A DNA stretch of 14,644 nt from Methanomassiliicoccales archaeon (GCA_013329565.1 DUJZ01000037.1:4098-18741), one strand, 5' to 3'; shown: positions 1 to 7,299, counted from the stretch's first letter. Notes: generated by a model from the letters alone, not told the origin. Program-made: numbers and translations.

Positions 1-669
1 GGCGATCATCGTTCCGCCGGTCTCGCTGAGGCTTCTGGCGAAGCATAGGATTATTCCGGTGACCAGGCCAGCCCGGAACAGCGGAAGGGTGATGGTCCTG
101 GCGGCCGACAGGGCGCTGGCGCCCAATGTTCTACCGGCCGTCTCGTACGTCTGGTCGATCTGGACCAGTATGGCCGATAGCGAGCGTACCATGTACGGGT
201 ATGAGAACACCACGTGCAACAGGATGATGAGAAGGAAGGGCGAGGTCACTGTGTTCAAGGCGAAGGCGGGGGCGGCCAGGCTTTCCGGGGTGACGGCGAA
301 GAATATGGCGCTAGAAAAACCCAGAGCTGCCGTGGGCACCGCCAGCGGCATGTCGATGAGCGTGTCCAGCAGGGCCTTCCCGCGGAACTCCTTGCGCACC
401 AGCATCCAGGCCATGGGCAGTCCGACCAGTATGTCGATCACCGTTACGATGCCGGCTATCTGGAAGGAGGCGATGATGGCGTCGAGGATGAGGTCCAGCA
501 TGGCCGGGTCGTCGAGAACGTACTGCTCGATGGACCCCCAGTCGGTGACCGCATAGGTCAGGATGTATACCGTGGGCAGGATGACGAAGAACAGGAAGAA
601 CACGATGATGAAAGCGGCCCAGCCGGTACGGAACCTCCTACGGCTTATAACCGCAATCAGGGAATCCAT
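1..669 (-). CDS. ABC transporter permease, molybdate/sulfate/thiamine-type importer family (C-terminus cut by window edge)
   Basis: Inner-membrane channel subunit of a binding-protein-dependent ABC importer. The visible 223 residues begin with a short basic segment (RRRFR near residues 10-14) and a first hydrophobic helix at about 18-40. Further helices lie at about 66-90, 107-127 and 143-165, and a fifth begins near 200. The EAA loop that docks on the ATPase is clear at about 176-197 (ETAGRTLGAS, then TITLPLF). The segment DMPLAVPTAALG (106-117) and the late motif ARSLSETGGTM (211-221) resemble the ModB/CysT/WtpB-type permeases, where the equivalent is usually ARALGEFGA. The substrate cannot be told: molybdate, tungstate, sulfate, thiamine and iron are all possible, and the partner ATPase and binding protein are outside the window. 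The ATG at 667-669 follows a weak GGAAG ribosome site. The 3' end lies off the left edge. Confidence 0.85.
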   Translation of the reverse strand, partial: MDSLIAVISRRRFRTGWAAFIIVFFLFFVILPTVYILTYAVTDWGSIEQYVLDDPAMLDLILDAIIASFQIAGIVTVIDILVGLPMAWMLVRKEFRGKALLDTLIDMPLAVPTAALGFSSAIFFAVTPESLAAPAFALNTVTSPFLLIILLHVVFSYPYMVRSLSAILVQIDQTYETAGRTLGASALSAARTITLPLFRAGLVTGIILCFARSLSETGGTMIA

Positions 670-723
670 TTTGCTTCCTGCCAGACCTTCACCCCGGGGC
701 TGTTTGGAGAAAAGTGTGATGGG

Positions 724-730
724 ATATATA
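724..730 (-). promoter_or_regulatory. TATA box of the permease gene
   Basis: The minus strand reads GGTATATATCC here, in the gap after the nucleotidyltransferase stop codon. A start site about 26 bases downstream would fall near 701, leaving a leader of about 32 bases before the ATG. This suggests the permease is transcribed separately from the LSm-nucleotidyltransferase pair. Promoter assignment is by motif and distance only. Confidence 0.45.
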
Positions 731-753
731 CCTAGTGCAAGAGGTCAGTACGA

Positions 754-1713
754 CTACTGAAAGTAAGCCAAAACCTTTCCCTGCACCGACTTACCGTCGT
801 CAACCTTGGCACCGGGACCGAGCAGGCAGTCCTTGACCGTGCAATCCTTGCCTACCGTGGCGCCTTCCATGAGCACCGATCGCTCCACCACGGAGCCGTC
901 CGCCACGGAGGACCCGGGCAGGGCGCAGACATGGGGACCGACCACGCATCCTTTGAGGTTGGCCCGGTCCAGATAGTTCAGGCCGATGACCTTTGACCCT
1001 TGTACGAAAGCATTGTTCAGGGAGCGGCCGTGCTCCAGCAGTTCCGATTGAGCGCGCAGGTAGCTCTCCGGGGTGCCGCAGTCCACCCAATAGCCCTGGA
1101 AACGGTAGCCGTGCATACCTTTGTCCAGTATCTTTGGGAACACCTGCCTTTCCAAAGAGACCACCCCGGGCGGTATGTGATCGAGCAGCTCCGGCTGGAA
1201 CACGTACACGCCGGCGTTTATAAGGTCGGAGATGGCCCTGCCGGGGACGGGCTTCTCCTGGAAATCGATTATCCTGTCCCGATCCAGACCGACCACGCCG
1301 AAGGCTGACGGATCGGGCACTTGCCAAAGGGAAAGGGTGCCGATGCCACCATGCCGCTTGTGGAACGAGAGCAGGTCGCTCAGGTCCAGAGAGCTTATGA
1401 TGTCCCCGTTGAAGCAGAAGAACGTATCATCCAGATGCTGTCGTACGTTGCGGATCGCCCCGCCGGTGCCTAACGGTTCGTCCTCGTTCACCAGGACCAC
1501 CCGGCGGCCGCAGTCGTTCTTGCGGAAGAAATCCTCCAGCTGGTCCTTCATGTAGCTGACGGCCAGAACGACTGTGTCGACCTCCCCGGGAAGGGAGTCG
1601 ATGATGTGCATGACCATCGGACGGCCCAAAAGGGGAAGCAATGGTTTGGGCGTGGAGAAAGTAAGGGGCCTCAGCCGGGTGCCCATGCCCCCGGCCAGGA
1701 TCAGCGCTTTCAT
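754..1713 (-). CDS. Sugar-phosphate nucleotidyltransferase (NDP-sugar pyrophosphorylase) with C-terminal left-handed beta-helix
   Basis: Couples a nucleoside triphosphate to a sugar 1-phosphate to give an activated NDP-sugar and pyrophosphate, in the cytoplasm. The 319-residue protein has the full family signature: LAGGMGTRLRPLT at 6-18, the sugar-phosphate loop TPKPLLP at 21-27, LGTGGAI at 81-87, the metal-binding GD at 103-104, EKP at 153-155, NAGVY at 166-170 and WVDCGTPESY at 209-218. Residues from about 243 form an irregular hexapeptide-repeat tail typical of mannose-1-phosphate guanylyltransferase-like enzymes. GDP-mannose is therefore a reasonable guess, but glucose-1-phosphate thymidylyl- or uridylyltransferase activity cannot be excluded. 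It starts 7 bases after the LSm stop codon and is probably cotranscribed with it. Its product could feed the two glycosyltransferases at 7525-9038, but that link is inference. Confidence 0.9.
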   Translation of the reverse strand: MKALILAGGMGTRLRPLTFSTPKPLLPLLGRPMVMHIIDSLPGEVDTVVLAVSYMKDQLEDFFRKNDCGRRVVLVNEDEPLGTGGAIRNVRQHLDDTFFCFNGDIISSLDLSDLLSFHKRHGGIGTLSLWQVPDPSAFGVVGLDRDRIIDFQEKPVPGRAISDLINAGVYVFQPELLDHIPPGVVSLERQVFPKILDKGMHGYRFQGYWVDCGTPESYLRAQSELLEHGRSLNNAFVQGSKVIGLNYLDRANLKGCVVGPHVCALPGSSVADGSVVERSVLMEGATVGKDCTVKDCLLGPGAKVDDGKSVQGKVLAYFQ

Positions 1714-1720
1714 GATCGGT

Positions 1721-1936
1721 CTAGAGCGGCGCGATGCTCACGACATTGTTGCCGCGCAGTATGACCACGCCGAGACGGCGGGTCTGCTCCGCGGTGCGCT
1801 CCTCGGTCTCTTCCAGTACCATGTTCATGTACTCGTCGTAGCCGGTGAGCTTGCCTTCCAGGACACGGTTGTCCTTTAGCAGGAGCGTGACCTTCTTGTT
1901 CAGGGTCTTCTCCATGAGCGCGAGGGGCATTACCAT
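1721..1936 (-). CDS. Archaeal Sm-like (LSm) RNA-binding protein
   Basis: Small Sm-fold protein expected to form a ring that binds U-rich RNA. It has 71 residues from the chosen start. The Sm1 motif runs from KKVTLLLKD to YDEYMNMVLEE, and the Sm2 motif is VVILRGNNVVSI, with RGNN in place of the common RGDN. The start is the ATG at 1934-1936, not the in-frame ATG 33 bases upstream at 1967-1969. The earlier ATG lies within or next to the TTTAAA promoter element, so it would probably not be transcribed, and its 11 extra residues have no counterpart in the archaeal LSm proteins I know. The chosen ATG is preceded by GAGAGTGAT with a 3-base spacer, close to the ideal archaeal Shine-Dalgarno sequence. 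In many Euryarchaeota the LSm gene sits beside the L37e ribosomal gene; here it is followed by a nucleotidyltransferase. Confidence 0.93.
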   Translation of the reverse strand: MVMPLALMEKTLNKKVTLLLKDNRVLEGKLTGYDEYMNMVLEETEERTAEQTRRLGVVILRGNNVVSIAPL

Positions 1937-1939
1937 TTT

Positions 1940-1948
1940 ATCACTCTC
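1940..1948 (-). promoter_or_regulatory. Shine-Dalgarno site that fixes the LSm start
   Basis: GAGAGTGAT on the minus strand matches seven of nine bases of GGAGGTGAT and stands three bases before the ATG at 1936. The same three-base spacing is seen for GGTGAT in front of pyrE in this window. Confidence 0.5.
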
Positions 1949-1968
1949 GTAGGCATTGAACGGTTGCA

Positions 1969-1974
1969 TTTAAA
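1969..1974 (-). promoter_or_regulatory. TATA-like element of the LSm-nucleotidyltransferase operon
   Basis: The minus strand reads AAAGGTTTAAATGC. Counting about 26 bases from the centre of TTTAAA puts transcription start near 1945, which leaves a leader of about 9 bases that just holds the ribosome site before the ATG at 1936. The element is in the short gap after the possible small gene ending at 1998. Confidence 0.5.
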
Positions 1975-1997
1975 CCTTTTCGCCTGGATTGGCCCGT

Positions 1998-2207
1998 TCA
2001 AAGCTTTAGCGCCGACGGCCAGCCATCGTTGGCGAGCTCGCGCCCGCACTGCACCAGGTCCTCCTGCAGAATCACGTGGGACAGGTTGACCAGGGACACC
2101 GGGTCAGGACGGAGGTGCCAATAGGTTGACATGGTCGGGGGTATGCGGGTGATGGCCCAGCCGTGAAGGGCCTTGCCTACTGCTGCTTCTGCTTGGATTC
2201 CATCCAC
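1998..2207 (-). CDS. Possible small unrecognised protein downstream of scpB
   Basis: An open frame of 69 codons from a GTG at 2205-2207, overlapping the last 31 bases of scpB in another frame. Beyond the scpB stop it keeps a third codon position rich in G and C (for example the run encoding VSLVNLSHVILQEDLVQCG), which looks coding rather than random. I do not recognise the protein. It has two or three tryptophans, a proline-rich stretch (TRIPPT) and no obvious transmembrane or signal segment. The start is uncertain. The GTG has only AAGGA directly against it, and an in-frame ATG at 2130-2132 gives 44 residues but has no ribosome site. If real it would be the last gene of the smc-scpA-scpB operon and translationally coupled to scpB. 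It could instead be GC-rich non-coding trailer. Confidence 0.35.
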   Translation of the reverse strand: MDGIQAEAAVGKALHGWAITRIPPTMSTYWHLRPDPVSLVNLSHVILQEDLVQCGRELANDGWPSALKL

Positions 2208-2668
2208 TCCTTGATCTCTTCCTTCTTCGTTCCCAGTCCGAACTTCTCGGAGAACTCGCGGGTCGTGCTCAGCAGAAGCGACTGACCGACGTGCTTGCCG
2301 GTCACCAGGCCCATCTGCCGCAGTGTCCTCACCCTATCGTAAACGCCCGAACCCAGCAGCTTCGCCAGGTCGCTCTGCAATATCGGCTGGTTGTAGGCGA
2401 TTATGGAAGCGGCCTTCAGCACCTCCGGGGACATCTCCAGGTCGGCGAACGGCAACGCGTACTGATTGTACGTTGGGCGCAGCTGAAGCGAGTACCTCTG
2501 GCCGATCTTGGCTATCTCGAACGCCGTTCCGCGCTCCTCGTACTCCTTGTCCAGGAGCCTGATCTCCTTGCGCACCGCGTCCGGACCTATGCCGCATATG
2601 TCCGCTATGTCCGCGGCCCGCAGGGGCTGGGACGCGGCGAACAGTACGGCCTCCACCGCCCTATCCAC
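2177..2668 (-). CDS. scpB: Segregation and condensation protein ScpB
   Basis: Kite subunit of the SMC-ScpA-ScpB condensin that compacts and segregates chromosomes; a ScpB dimer binds the middle of the ScpA kleisin. The 163 residues contain two winged-helix domains. The first spans about 1-66 (VEAVLFAASQPLRAADIA at 5-22 is typical of the N-terminal helix). The second spans about 79-146, with the family hallmark AASIIAYNQPI at 86-96 and a turn near GSGVYDRVRTL. A charged, glutamine-rich tail follows. The start is the GTG at 2666-2668, one base after the scpA stop. GGTGAT at 2674-2679, lying inside the last codons of scpA, is spaced five bases before it. This arrangement makes translational coupling to scpA likely. 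Confidence 0.92.
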   Translation of the reverse strand: MDRAVEAVLFAASQPLRAADIADICGIGPDAVRKEIRLLDKEYEERGTAFEIAKIGQRYSLQLRPTYNQYALPFADLEMSPEVLKAASIIAYNQPILQSDLAKLLGSGVYDRVRTLRQMGLVTGKHVGQSLLLSTTREFSEKFGLGTKKEEIKEWMESKQKQQ

Positions 2669-2669
2669 C

Positions 2670-3578
2670 TCACATCACCATCTTTGCCTGGATGGCCATG
2701 GCCTCGGCCTGTGCCCCGTCCACCAGCTGGGCGATCTCCCAGGGCAGCCTTATCTCCAGGTATATCTGGCCGTAGGGAAGCTCGTCCTGCCACAGCGATA
2801 TCTTGCCGTTGCGGGCCAGGAACAGCAAGGACACGAACACCTTGATGCTGTCCTCCTTGTCGTCCTCGAACAGGTCCTCCAGGGCGATGGGGCCGGAACC
2901 GCAGCGCTCGATGCGCGACCACGTCTCCGCCACGTCCTTCTCCTGGTCATCGCTGTGGGATTTGCCGTCGAACCTCTCGGGGGCCTTGAGCAGCTGTTCC
3001 CGAACGCGCTGCCGGTTGAGAGCGATCTCCACTTCCTGCTGAGCGGTGTCGAACGCATCCAGCAGGTCCACGAGCGAGACGGCGCGGGTGCAGCGGTGGC
3101 GCACGACCTCCGTCAGCTCGACGCGCTCCGGCACGGCCAGGTCTATGTCGGGCAGGGGGCGCTCGACGAACTGGTCCATGGCATCCATGTCCCAGTCCTC
3201 GAAGTACAGCTCCTCCCTCCTTTCGTTGAGGAAGAGCACTTCCCGGGACTGCATGTGCAGTATGCTCCAGGCCATGTGCATGAGCTTACCGGCGACGATG
3301 AAATCGACCTCCTCGGCGTGCATCCTCTGACCGTAGAGCTTGGCGAACTTCATTAGGTCCACGTCCCAGGGGTCCAGGTCGTTGCTGAGGACCAGCTCGA
3401 ACACCAGCTGAAGGGAGCGGTCCAGCGGCTCGCGCCCGGCGATCTGCTTCTCCTCCTCGGCGGAGCGCAGCAGCCCCAGGTAGCGGTCGATCTTCTCCGC
3501 TCCGCGTCCCTCGTCGATCAATGCCTTATGGAACATAAGGTGTCCCAGCACGTTGTCCAAGCTTCCAGACTCGATCAT
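2670..3578 (-). CDS. scpA: Segregation and condensation protein ScpA (kleisin)
   Basis: Kleisin subunit that bridges the two SMC heads and carries the ScpB dimer. The 302-residue protein begins with an N-terminal helical region. The segment LDRSLQLVFELVLSNDLDPWDVDLMKFAK at about 52-80 corresponds to the conserved kleisin LxxLIxxNKLDPWDIDI region that contacts the SMC coiled-coil neck. The middle is acidic and variable. The last about 65 residues, from IKVFVSLLFLARNGKISLWQ to the C-terminus, form the winged helix that binds the SMC head. Length is at the upper end for archaeal ScpA. The ATG at 3576-3578 overlaps the smc TGA by four bases (ATGA). A strong AGGAGGGAT site sits at 3584-3592, inside smc. 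It ends one base before the scpB start. Confidence 0.92.
   Translation of the reverse strand: MIESGSLDNVLGHLMFHKALIDEGRGAEKIDRYLGLLRSAEEEKQIAGREPLDRSLQLVFELVLSNDLDPWDVDLMKFAKLYGQRMHAEEVDFIVAGKLMHMAWSILHMQSREVLFLNERREELYFEDWDMDAMDQFVERPLPDIDLAVPERVELTEVVRHRCTRAVSLVDLLDAFDTAQQEVEIALNRQRVREQLLKAPERFDGKSHSDDQEKDVAETWSRIERCGSGPIALEDLFEDDKEDSIKVFVSLLFLARNGKISLWQDELPYGQIYLEIRLPWEIAQLVDGAQAEAMAIQAKMVM
2674..2679 (-). promoter_or_regulatory. Shine-Dalgarno site of scpB inside the scpA 3' end
   Basis: GGTGAT overlaps the codons for the final Met-Val-Met of scpA and stands five bases before the scpB GTG. It supports the non-ATG start of scpB. Confidence 0.55.
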
Positions 3579-6500
3579 TCCCCATCCCTCCTGGCCTTTT
3601 CCTCAGGCAGACCTATCTCCTTCTCCAGCTCGCTGAAGTCGCCGATGTTCGGCTTGAATATGACGTTGGAAATGCCCCCCGCGGGCTTGGTGACCCCGAT
3701 GATGTGGTCGGCCTTGTTCAGGGTGACCTTTCTCAGGGATATCTGGACGAACTGCGCGGTGCCGCTGCTCTTCTTTACGCGATTCGCCACCATCTCGGCG
3801 TTCACCGCGTCCAGGAACATGTCCACCTCGTCCAGGAGGTAGAAGGGCGACGGCTGCCACTCCTGCAGGGCGAAGATGAACGCCAGAGCGGTCAATGACT
3901 TCTCGCCTCCGCTCAGCGCCTCCAGCCTCAGCACCTTGCCGTTGCGCGGTCGAGCTTTTATCACCAGGCCGCCCAGGAAGGGTTCCTGCGGGTTCTCCAG
4001 CAACAGCTCCGCTTCTCCGCCACCGGACAGCTCCGCATACACCCGGCGGAAGTTGGCGTTGACCGCGTCGAACACCTTCACCAGGTTGACCTTCTTCCTC
4101 TCGTTCAGCTGGTCGGTGAGGGTGACCAATTGGTCCCTCTGGTCCTCCAGCCTCTTGGTCTCGGCACGAAGCTCGACGTGCCTTGCTTTCTTTTCATCGT
4201 AATCCTCGATGGACCGCAGGTTCACCGCCCCCATGCCACTGAGGGAGTTCTCGCAAAGCACGATCTCCGAGCGGATGTCGTCCAGCGGCGGCAGGGGATA
4301 GCTCACCACCAGGTTGTGCTGGGCGATCTCCTGCAGTATCTCCTTCAGCTTTTCCTCGGCCAGGGTCTTCTTGGTCCCCAGTCCGATCATGAAGTCGTTG
4401 GAAGTTTCTAACTTCACCATGACCTTCTCCCGGTCGGCTTGGGCTTGACCTTTCTGCCCGAGCAGCTTCTCCTTCTCGTCCCTGAGCGAGGTGATCTCCT
4501 TGCCCATGGAGTCCTCGATCTTCTTCAAAGCTGAGAGCTCGACCTTGAGCTTGCCCTCCTTCTCGGCGGCGGCCTTGCCCTGGGCGTCCAGCTGGCGCAG
4601 CTTCTCCTGCTTCTGCCCTTCCGTCGCCGACATCTCGCCCAGGCGCCTCTCGCGCTCAGCGGACTGTATCCTCATCGATTCGTGAGCGGTGCGCTTCTCG
4701 GACAGCTCCTGGGAAGCCTGCATGACGGCCGATTGCACGTCCCTGAGCTTCTGGGAAAGCTCGGCGGGGGCTATCTCCAGAAGGCGCTTGGAGTTGCCCT
4801 CCCGGTCGGCCTTAAGCTTGGTGAGCTCCCCGTCCTGCTTGGTGATAATTAGACCAATGTCCGCCCCTTGGGACAGCGCTTTCTCCCGCTCAGCCTGCTT
4901 TGCCGTCGCGGAATCGGTCACCCTCTTCAGCCGGGCCTTCTGATCGGCCAGCTGCTTCTGCAAACCTTCCAGTTCAATGCCTTTTCCGCGGTCGGCCCCT
5001 CCGATCTCGCGGATCTTGGCGTCGAGCTCGGCGATCTCCTGGCGGATGGCCATGAGCTCCGTGGACACCTTGTCCGCCTGCTCGGTCGCCTTCCGCAGCT
5101 CTTCGCCGATCTCGTCCGCCTTGCCCTTTCCGGCGCCGAAGCGGACCTTGCTTCCCTCCACGGTACCGCCGACCATGGCCCCGGAGGCTTCGATCAGCTC
5201 TCCGCTTACAGTGACCAGGCGAACGCCTCCCATGAGCCTTCGGGCTTCCGCCAGAGTGTCGACGACCACGGTGTCCCCGAACACGTACCAGAAGGCCGAT
5301 CGATACTTCTCATCGAAACTTATGAGATCGATGGCGAAACCCGCCGCCTCCTTCTCAGCAAGCAGAGCTTTGCCGCGCGGTCGGCCGTCAAGCATCTTGT
5401 TGAGCGGCAGGAAGGTCGCCCTTCCGAGATCGCTCCTCTTCAGGTAGCTGATGGCGTCCGAAGCGACCTGATCATCGTCAACGACCATGGATTGCATACG
5501 GCCGCCGGCGGCGACGTTCAAGGCGACCTCGTACTTCGGATCGACGTCGGCCAGTTCGGCGATGGTCCCGTGTATGCCCTTCATCTCCCCGCGGTTCCTG
5601 GCCTCCAGCAACGCCTTGACCGCCCGGTTGTAGCCGCGGGCGACGTTTACCGCCGCCTCCTCCTCGGCCTTCAGATGGTTGTATTCGCGGGTGAGATTGC
5701 GAACCGCCTGCTCCAGCTCGTTGGCCATCTTGGTCAGCTGGCCCTCGCGGTTCTTCTTGGAATGGAATTGCTCCTGGAGGGACCTTATGGAACCTGAGGA
5801 GTCCTTTCCCTCCTTGCCCAGCTCCTTCACGCGCCAGTCCAGGTCCTTGACCTCGAACTCGGCGGACTCCTTCTCCTGGCGGAGGCCTTCGATATCGGCC
5901 AGAAGGTCCTGCGCGAGACGCTCCAGCCTCTCCTTCTCCAGCCCCTTGGCGTGCAACGCCTCCGTCCTCTCCCGGATGAGCTGATCCTGCTCCTTGATCT
6001 TCTTTTCCAGGACGGAAAGCTCGCTGTCGTAGGAGCTCAGCTCTCCCTTCAGCTTGGCCTCGTCCTTCTGCAGCTTCTTGACCTTTTCCTCGAGCGATCT
6101 GAGCTCGTTCCCGGCGGCGGCGAGGGCGGATTCCTGGGCCAGCTTGGTCTTGAGGATATCCTCCCGCTCCTCCAGCAGCGCCCTGATCTCGTCCTTCAGC
6201 TCGGACATCTGATCGGCGGAGCGCTCCTTCAGGTCGGCGGCCCTGGCCACCTCGACGCGAAGAACGTCCATCTTCTCCTTGAGATCCTGGAACTGCGCCC
6301 CGCCCTTGGCCTGCAGCTCGGCCTCCTTCTTCTGATAGAGGTCCTCGATCGAGCGTATCTGAGCTTCCAGTTCGCCGCGGCGGACCTTCAGCGCCTCGAT
6401 GTCCTTGGTATAGGAGGCGATCTGCTCCCCGATGCCTTTGATCTCGGCTTCCGTTCCTTCCTTGCGCTTGTGGGCCATGCGTGCTTTCGCTAAAGCCAGT

Positions 6501-7177
6501 CGGTCCCTCGTCTCCAGGTACTTGAGGGCGGCTCCCCTCTCCTGCTCCAGCTGGCGGATCTGCTTGTCCAGTTCCCCCAGGATGATGGCGATGCGGTCGA
6601 TGTTGTCCTGGGCCGATGTCTTTTCCACCTCGGCCTTGACGATCTCCTCGTCGAACTTGGCGATGCCGGATATATCGTCCAGTACCCGGCGGCGCTCCAG
6701 GGTGGACATCTCCACGATCCTGGTGACATCCCCCTGCTGGACCAGGTTGTAGCCGTCCGCGCTGATGCGGGCGCTTGCCAAGAGGTAGTCGAACTCGGAC
6801 AGTGTGGACTTGCGGTCGTTGACATAGAAATAGGAATTGTAGCCCTCGCCGGAATCGGAGAGCTTGACGTACCTGGTCAGCTTCACGATTTCCTCGTCGA
6901 GGGGGATGGTCCGGTCGGCGTTGTCGAACACCAAGGAGACCCGGGTGTGGTTGGCCGGGGATTTGGCGTTCCCGCCGTTGAAGATGAGGTCGGTGAGCTT
7001 CCCGGCCCGGATGGCCTTGGAGCTCTTAGGCCCCAGAACGAAAAGGATGGCGTCGGATATGTTGGACTTTCCAGATCCGTTCGGCCCAGTGACCGCGGTG
7101 AACCCGCTGAGCATGGGTATGGTCAGCTTCTTGCCGAAGGACTTGAAGTTCTCCACTTCTATCTGCTTGAGGTACAT
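3575..7177 (-). CDS. smc: Chromosome segregation protein SMC
   Basis: Condensin-type ATPase that folds and segregates the chromosome together with ScpA and ScpB. The 1200 residues follow the canonical plan. The N-terminal half-head has Walker A GPNGSGKSN at 31-39 and the segment QQGDVTRIVEMSTLERR with DDISGIAKFDEE near 148-178. A first coiled coil of about 350 residues is rich in E, K, Q and L. The hinge spans about 530-680, starting near GIHGTIAEL and ending near GAMVGGTVEGSKVRFG. A second long coiled coil follows. The C-terminal half-head has the ABC signature LSGGEKS near 1085-1091 and Walker B FYLLDEVDMF with DAVN near 1112-1127. No zinc hook is present, so it is not Rad50. The ATG at 7175-7177 is preceded by AGGT at a workable distance. 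It heads the smc-scpA-scpB operon. Confidence 0.98.
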   Translation of the reverse strand: MYLKQIEVENFKSFGKKLTIPMLSGFTAVTGPNGSGKSNISDAILFVLGPKSSKAIRAGKLTDLIFNGGNAKSPANHTRVSLVFDNADRTIPLDEEIVKLTRYVKLSDSGEGYNSYFYVNDRKSTLSEFDYLLASARISADGYNLVQQGDVTRIVEMSTLERRRVLDDISGIAKFDEEIVKAEVEKTSAQDNIDRIAIILGELDKQIRQLEQERGAALKYLETRDRLALAKARMAHKRKEGTEAEIKGIGEQIASYTKDIEALKVRRGELEAQIRSIEDLYQKKEAELQAKGGAQFQDLKEKMDVLRVEVARAADLKERSADQMSELKDEIRALLEEREDILKTKLAQESALAAAGNELRSLEEKVKKLQKDEAKLKGELSSYDSELSVLEKKIKEQDQLIRERTEALHAKGLEKERLERLAQDLLADIEGLRQEKESAEFEVKDLDWRVKELGKEGKDSSGSIRSLQEQFHSKKNREGQLTKMANELEQAVRNLTREYNHLKAEEEAAVNVARGYNRAVKALLEARNRGEMKGIHGTIAELADVDPKYEVALNVAAGGRMQSMVVDDDQVASDAISYLKRSDLGRATFLPLNKMLDGRPRGKALLAEKEAAGFAIDLISFDEKYRSAFWYVFGDTVVVDTLAEARRLMGGVRLVTVSGELIEASGAMVGGTVEGSKVRFGAGKGKADEIGEELRKATEQADKVSTELMAIRQEIAELDAKIREIGGADRGKGIELEGLQKQLADQKARLKRVTDSATAKQAEREKALSQGADIGLIITKQDGELTKLKADREGNSKRLLEIAPAELSQKLRDVQSAVMQASQELSEKRTAHESMRIQSAERERRLGEMSATEGQKQEKLRQLDAQGKAAAEKEGKLKVELSALKKIEDSMGKEITSLRDEKEKLLGQKGQAQADREKVMVKLETSNDFMIGLGTKKTLAEEKLKEILQEIAQHNLVVSYPLPPLDDIRSEIVLCENSLSGMGAVNLRSIEDYDEKKARHVELRAETKRLEDQRDQLVTLTDQLNERKKVNLVKVFDAVNANFRRVYAELSGGGEAELLLENPQEPFLGGLVIKARPRNGKVLRLEALSGGEKSLTALAFIFALQEWQPSPFYLLDEVDMFLDAVNAEMVANRVKKSSGTAQFVQISLRKVTLNKADHIIGVTKPAGGISNVIFKPNIGDFSELEKEIGLPEEKARRDGE

Positions 7178-7194
7178 GCGAAACTACCTGGGGT

Positions 7195-7231
7195 GCGAAG
7201 GTGAACTATCCCACTCGCCTTCGCTCGAGTG
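7195..7231 (-). other. Overlapping inverted repeats in the smc leader (alternative hairpins)
   Basis: Two stems share bases. CACTCG at 7212-7217 pairs with CGAGTG at 7226-7231 (6 pairs, 8-base loop). GCGAAGG at 7195-7201 pairs with CCTTCGC at 7218-7224 (7 pairs, 16-base loop). The second uses the loop of the first, so both cannot form together. They lie 18-54 bases upstream of the smc ATG, in the predicted untranslated leader. No riboswitch class was recognised. Confidence 0.4.
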
Positions 7232-7244
7232 CATCCCATCCCGG

Positions 7245-7262
7245 GTCCGACAGCTGTCGGAC
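7245..7262. promoter_or_regulatory. Perfect 18-base palindrome, candidate operator at the smc promoter
   Basis: GTCCGACAGCTGTCGGAC is an uninterrupted, exactly self-complementary sequence directly beside the AT-rich TATA region. With the TATA box at 7285-7293 the transcript would start at about 7263, so the palindrome would cover +1 to about +18. With the alternative TATA at 7261-7270 it would cover roughly the bases just upstream of the start. Both are common positions for archaeal repressor sites. The bound protein is unknown. Confidence 0.5.
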
Positions 7263-7284
7263 ATATAATGTATATTGTGCTGCG

Positions 7285-7293
7285 TATATATAA
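7285..7293 (-). promoter_or_regulatory. TATA box of the smc-scpA-scpB operon
   Basis: The minus strand reads AAATTATATATACG in a sharply AT-rich island (about 7262-7300) inside GC-rich DNA. A start about 26 bases downstream falls near 7263. A second TATA-like element at 7261-7270 (CATTATATGT on the minus strand) would instead start near 7240. The island is nearly symmetrical in A and T, so it could also serve a plus-strand transcript starting near 7315. Confidence 0.5.
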
Positions 7294-7299
7294 TTTATG

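Noticed and set aside
59..735. Plus-strand open frames at the left end
   Set aside because: The minus strand encodes a permease with correct membrane helices and an EAA loop over the same bases.
2177..2668. Possible fusion or frameshift joining ScpB to the small downstream frame
   Set aside because: ScpB already has both winged-helix domains and a normal length, and no slippery sequence is apparent near its stop codon, so a separate small gene or no gene is simpler.
4868..5797. 309-codon open frame on the plus strand
   Set aside because: It is antisense to the smc coiled coil and hinge; its leucine- and glutamine-rich content mirrors smc codons and shows no motif or start signal.
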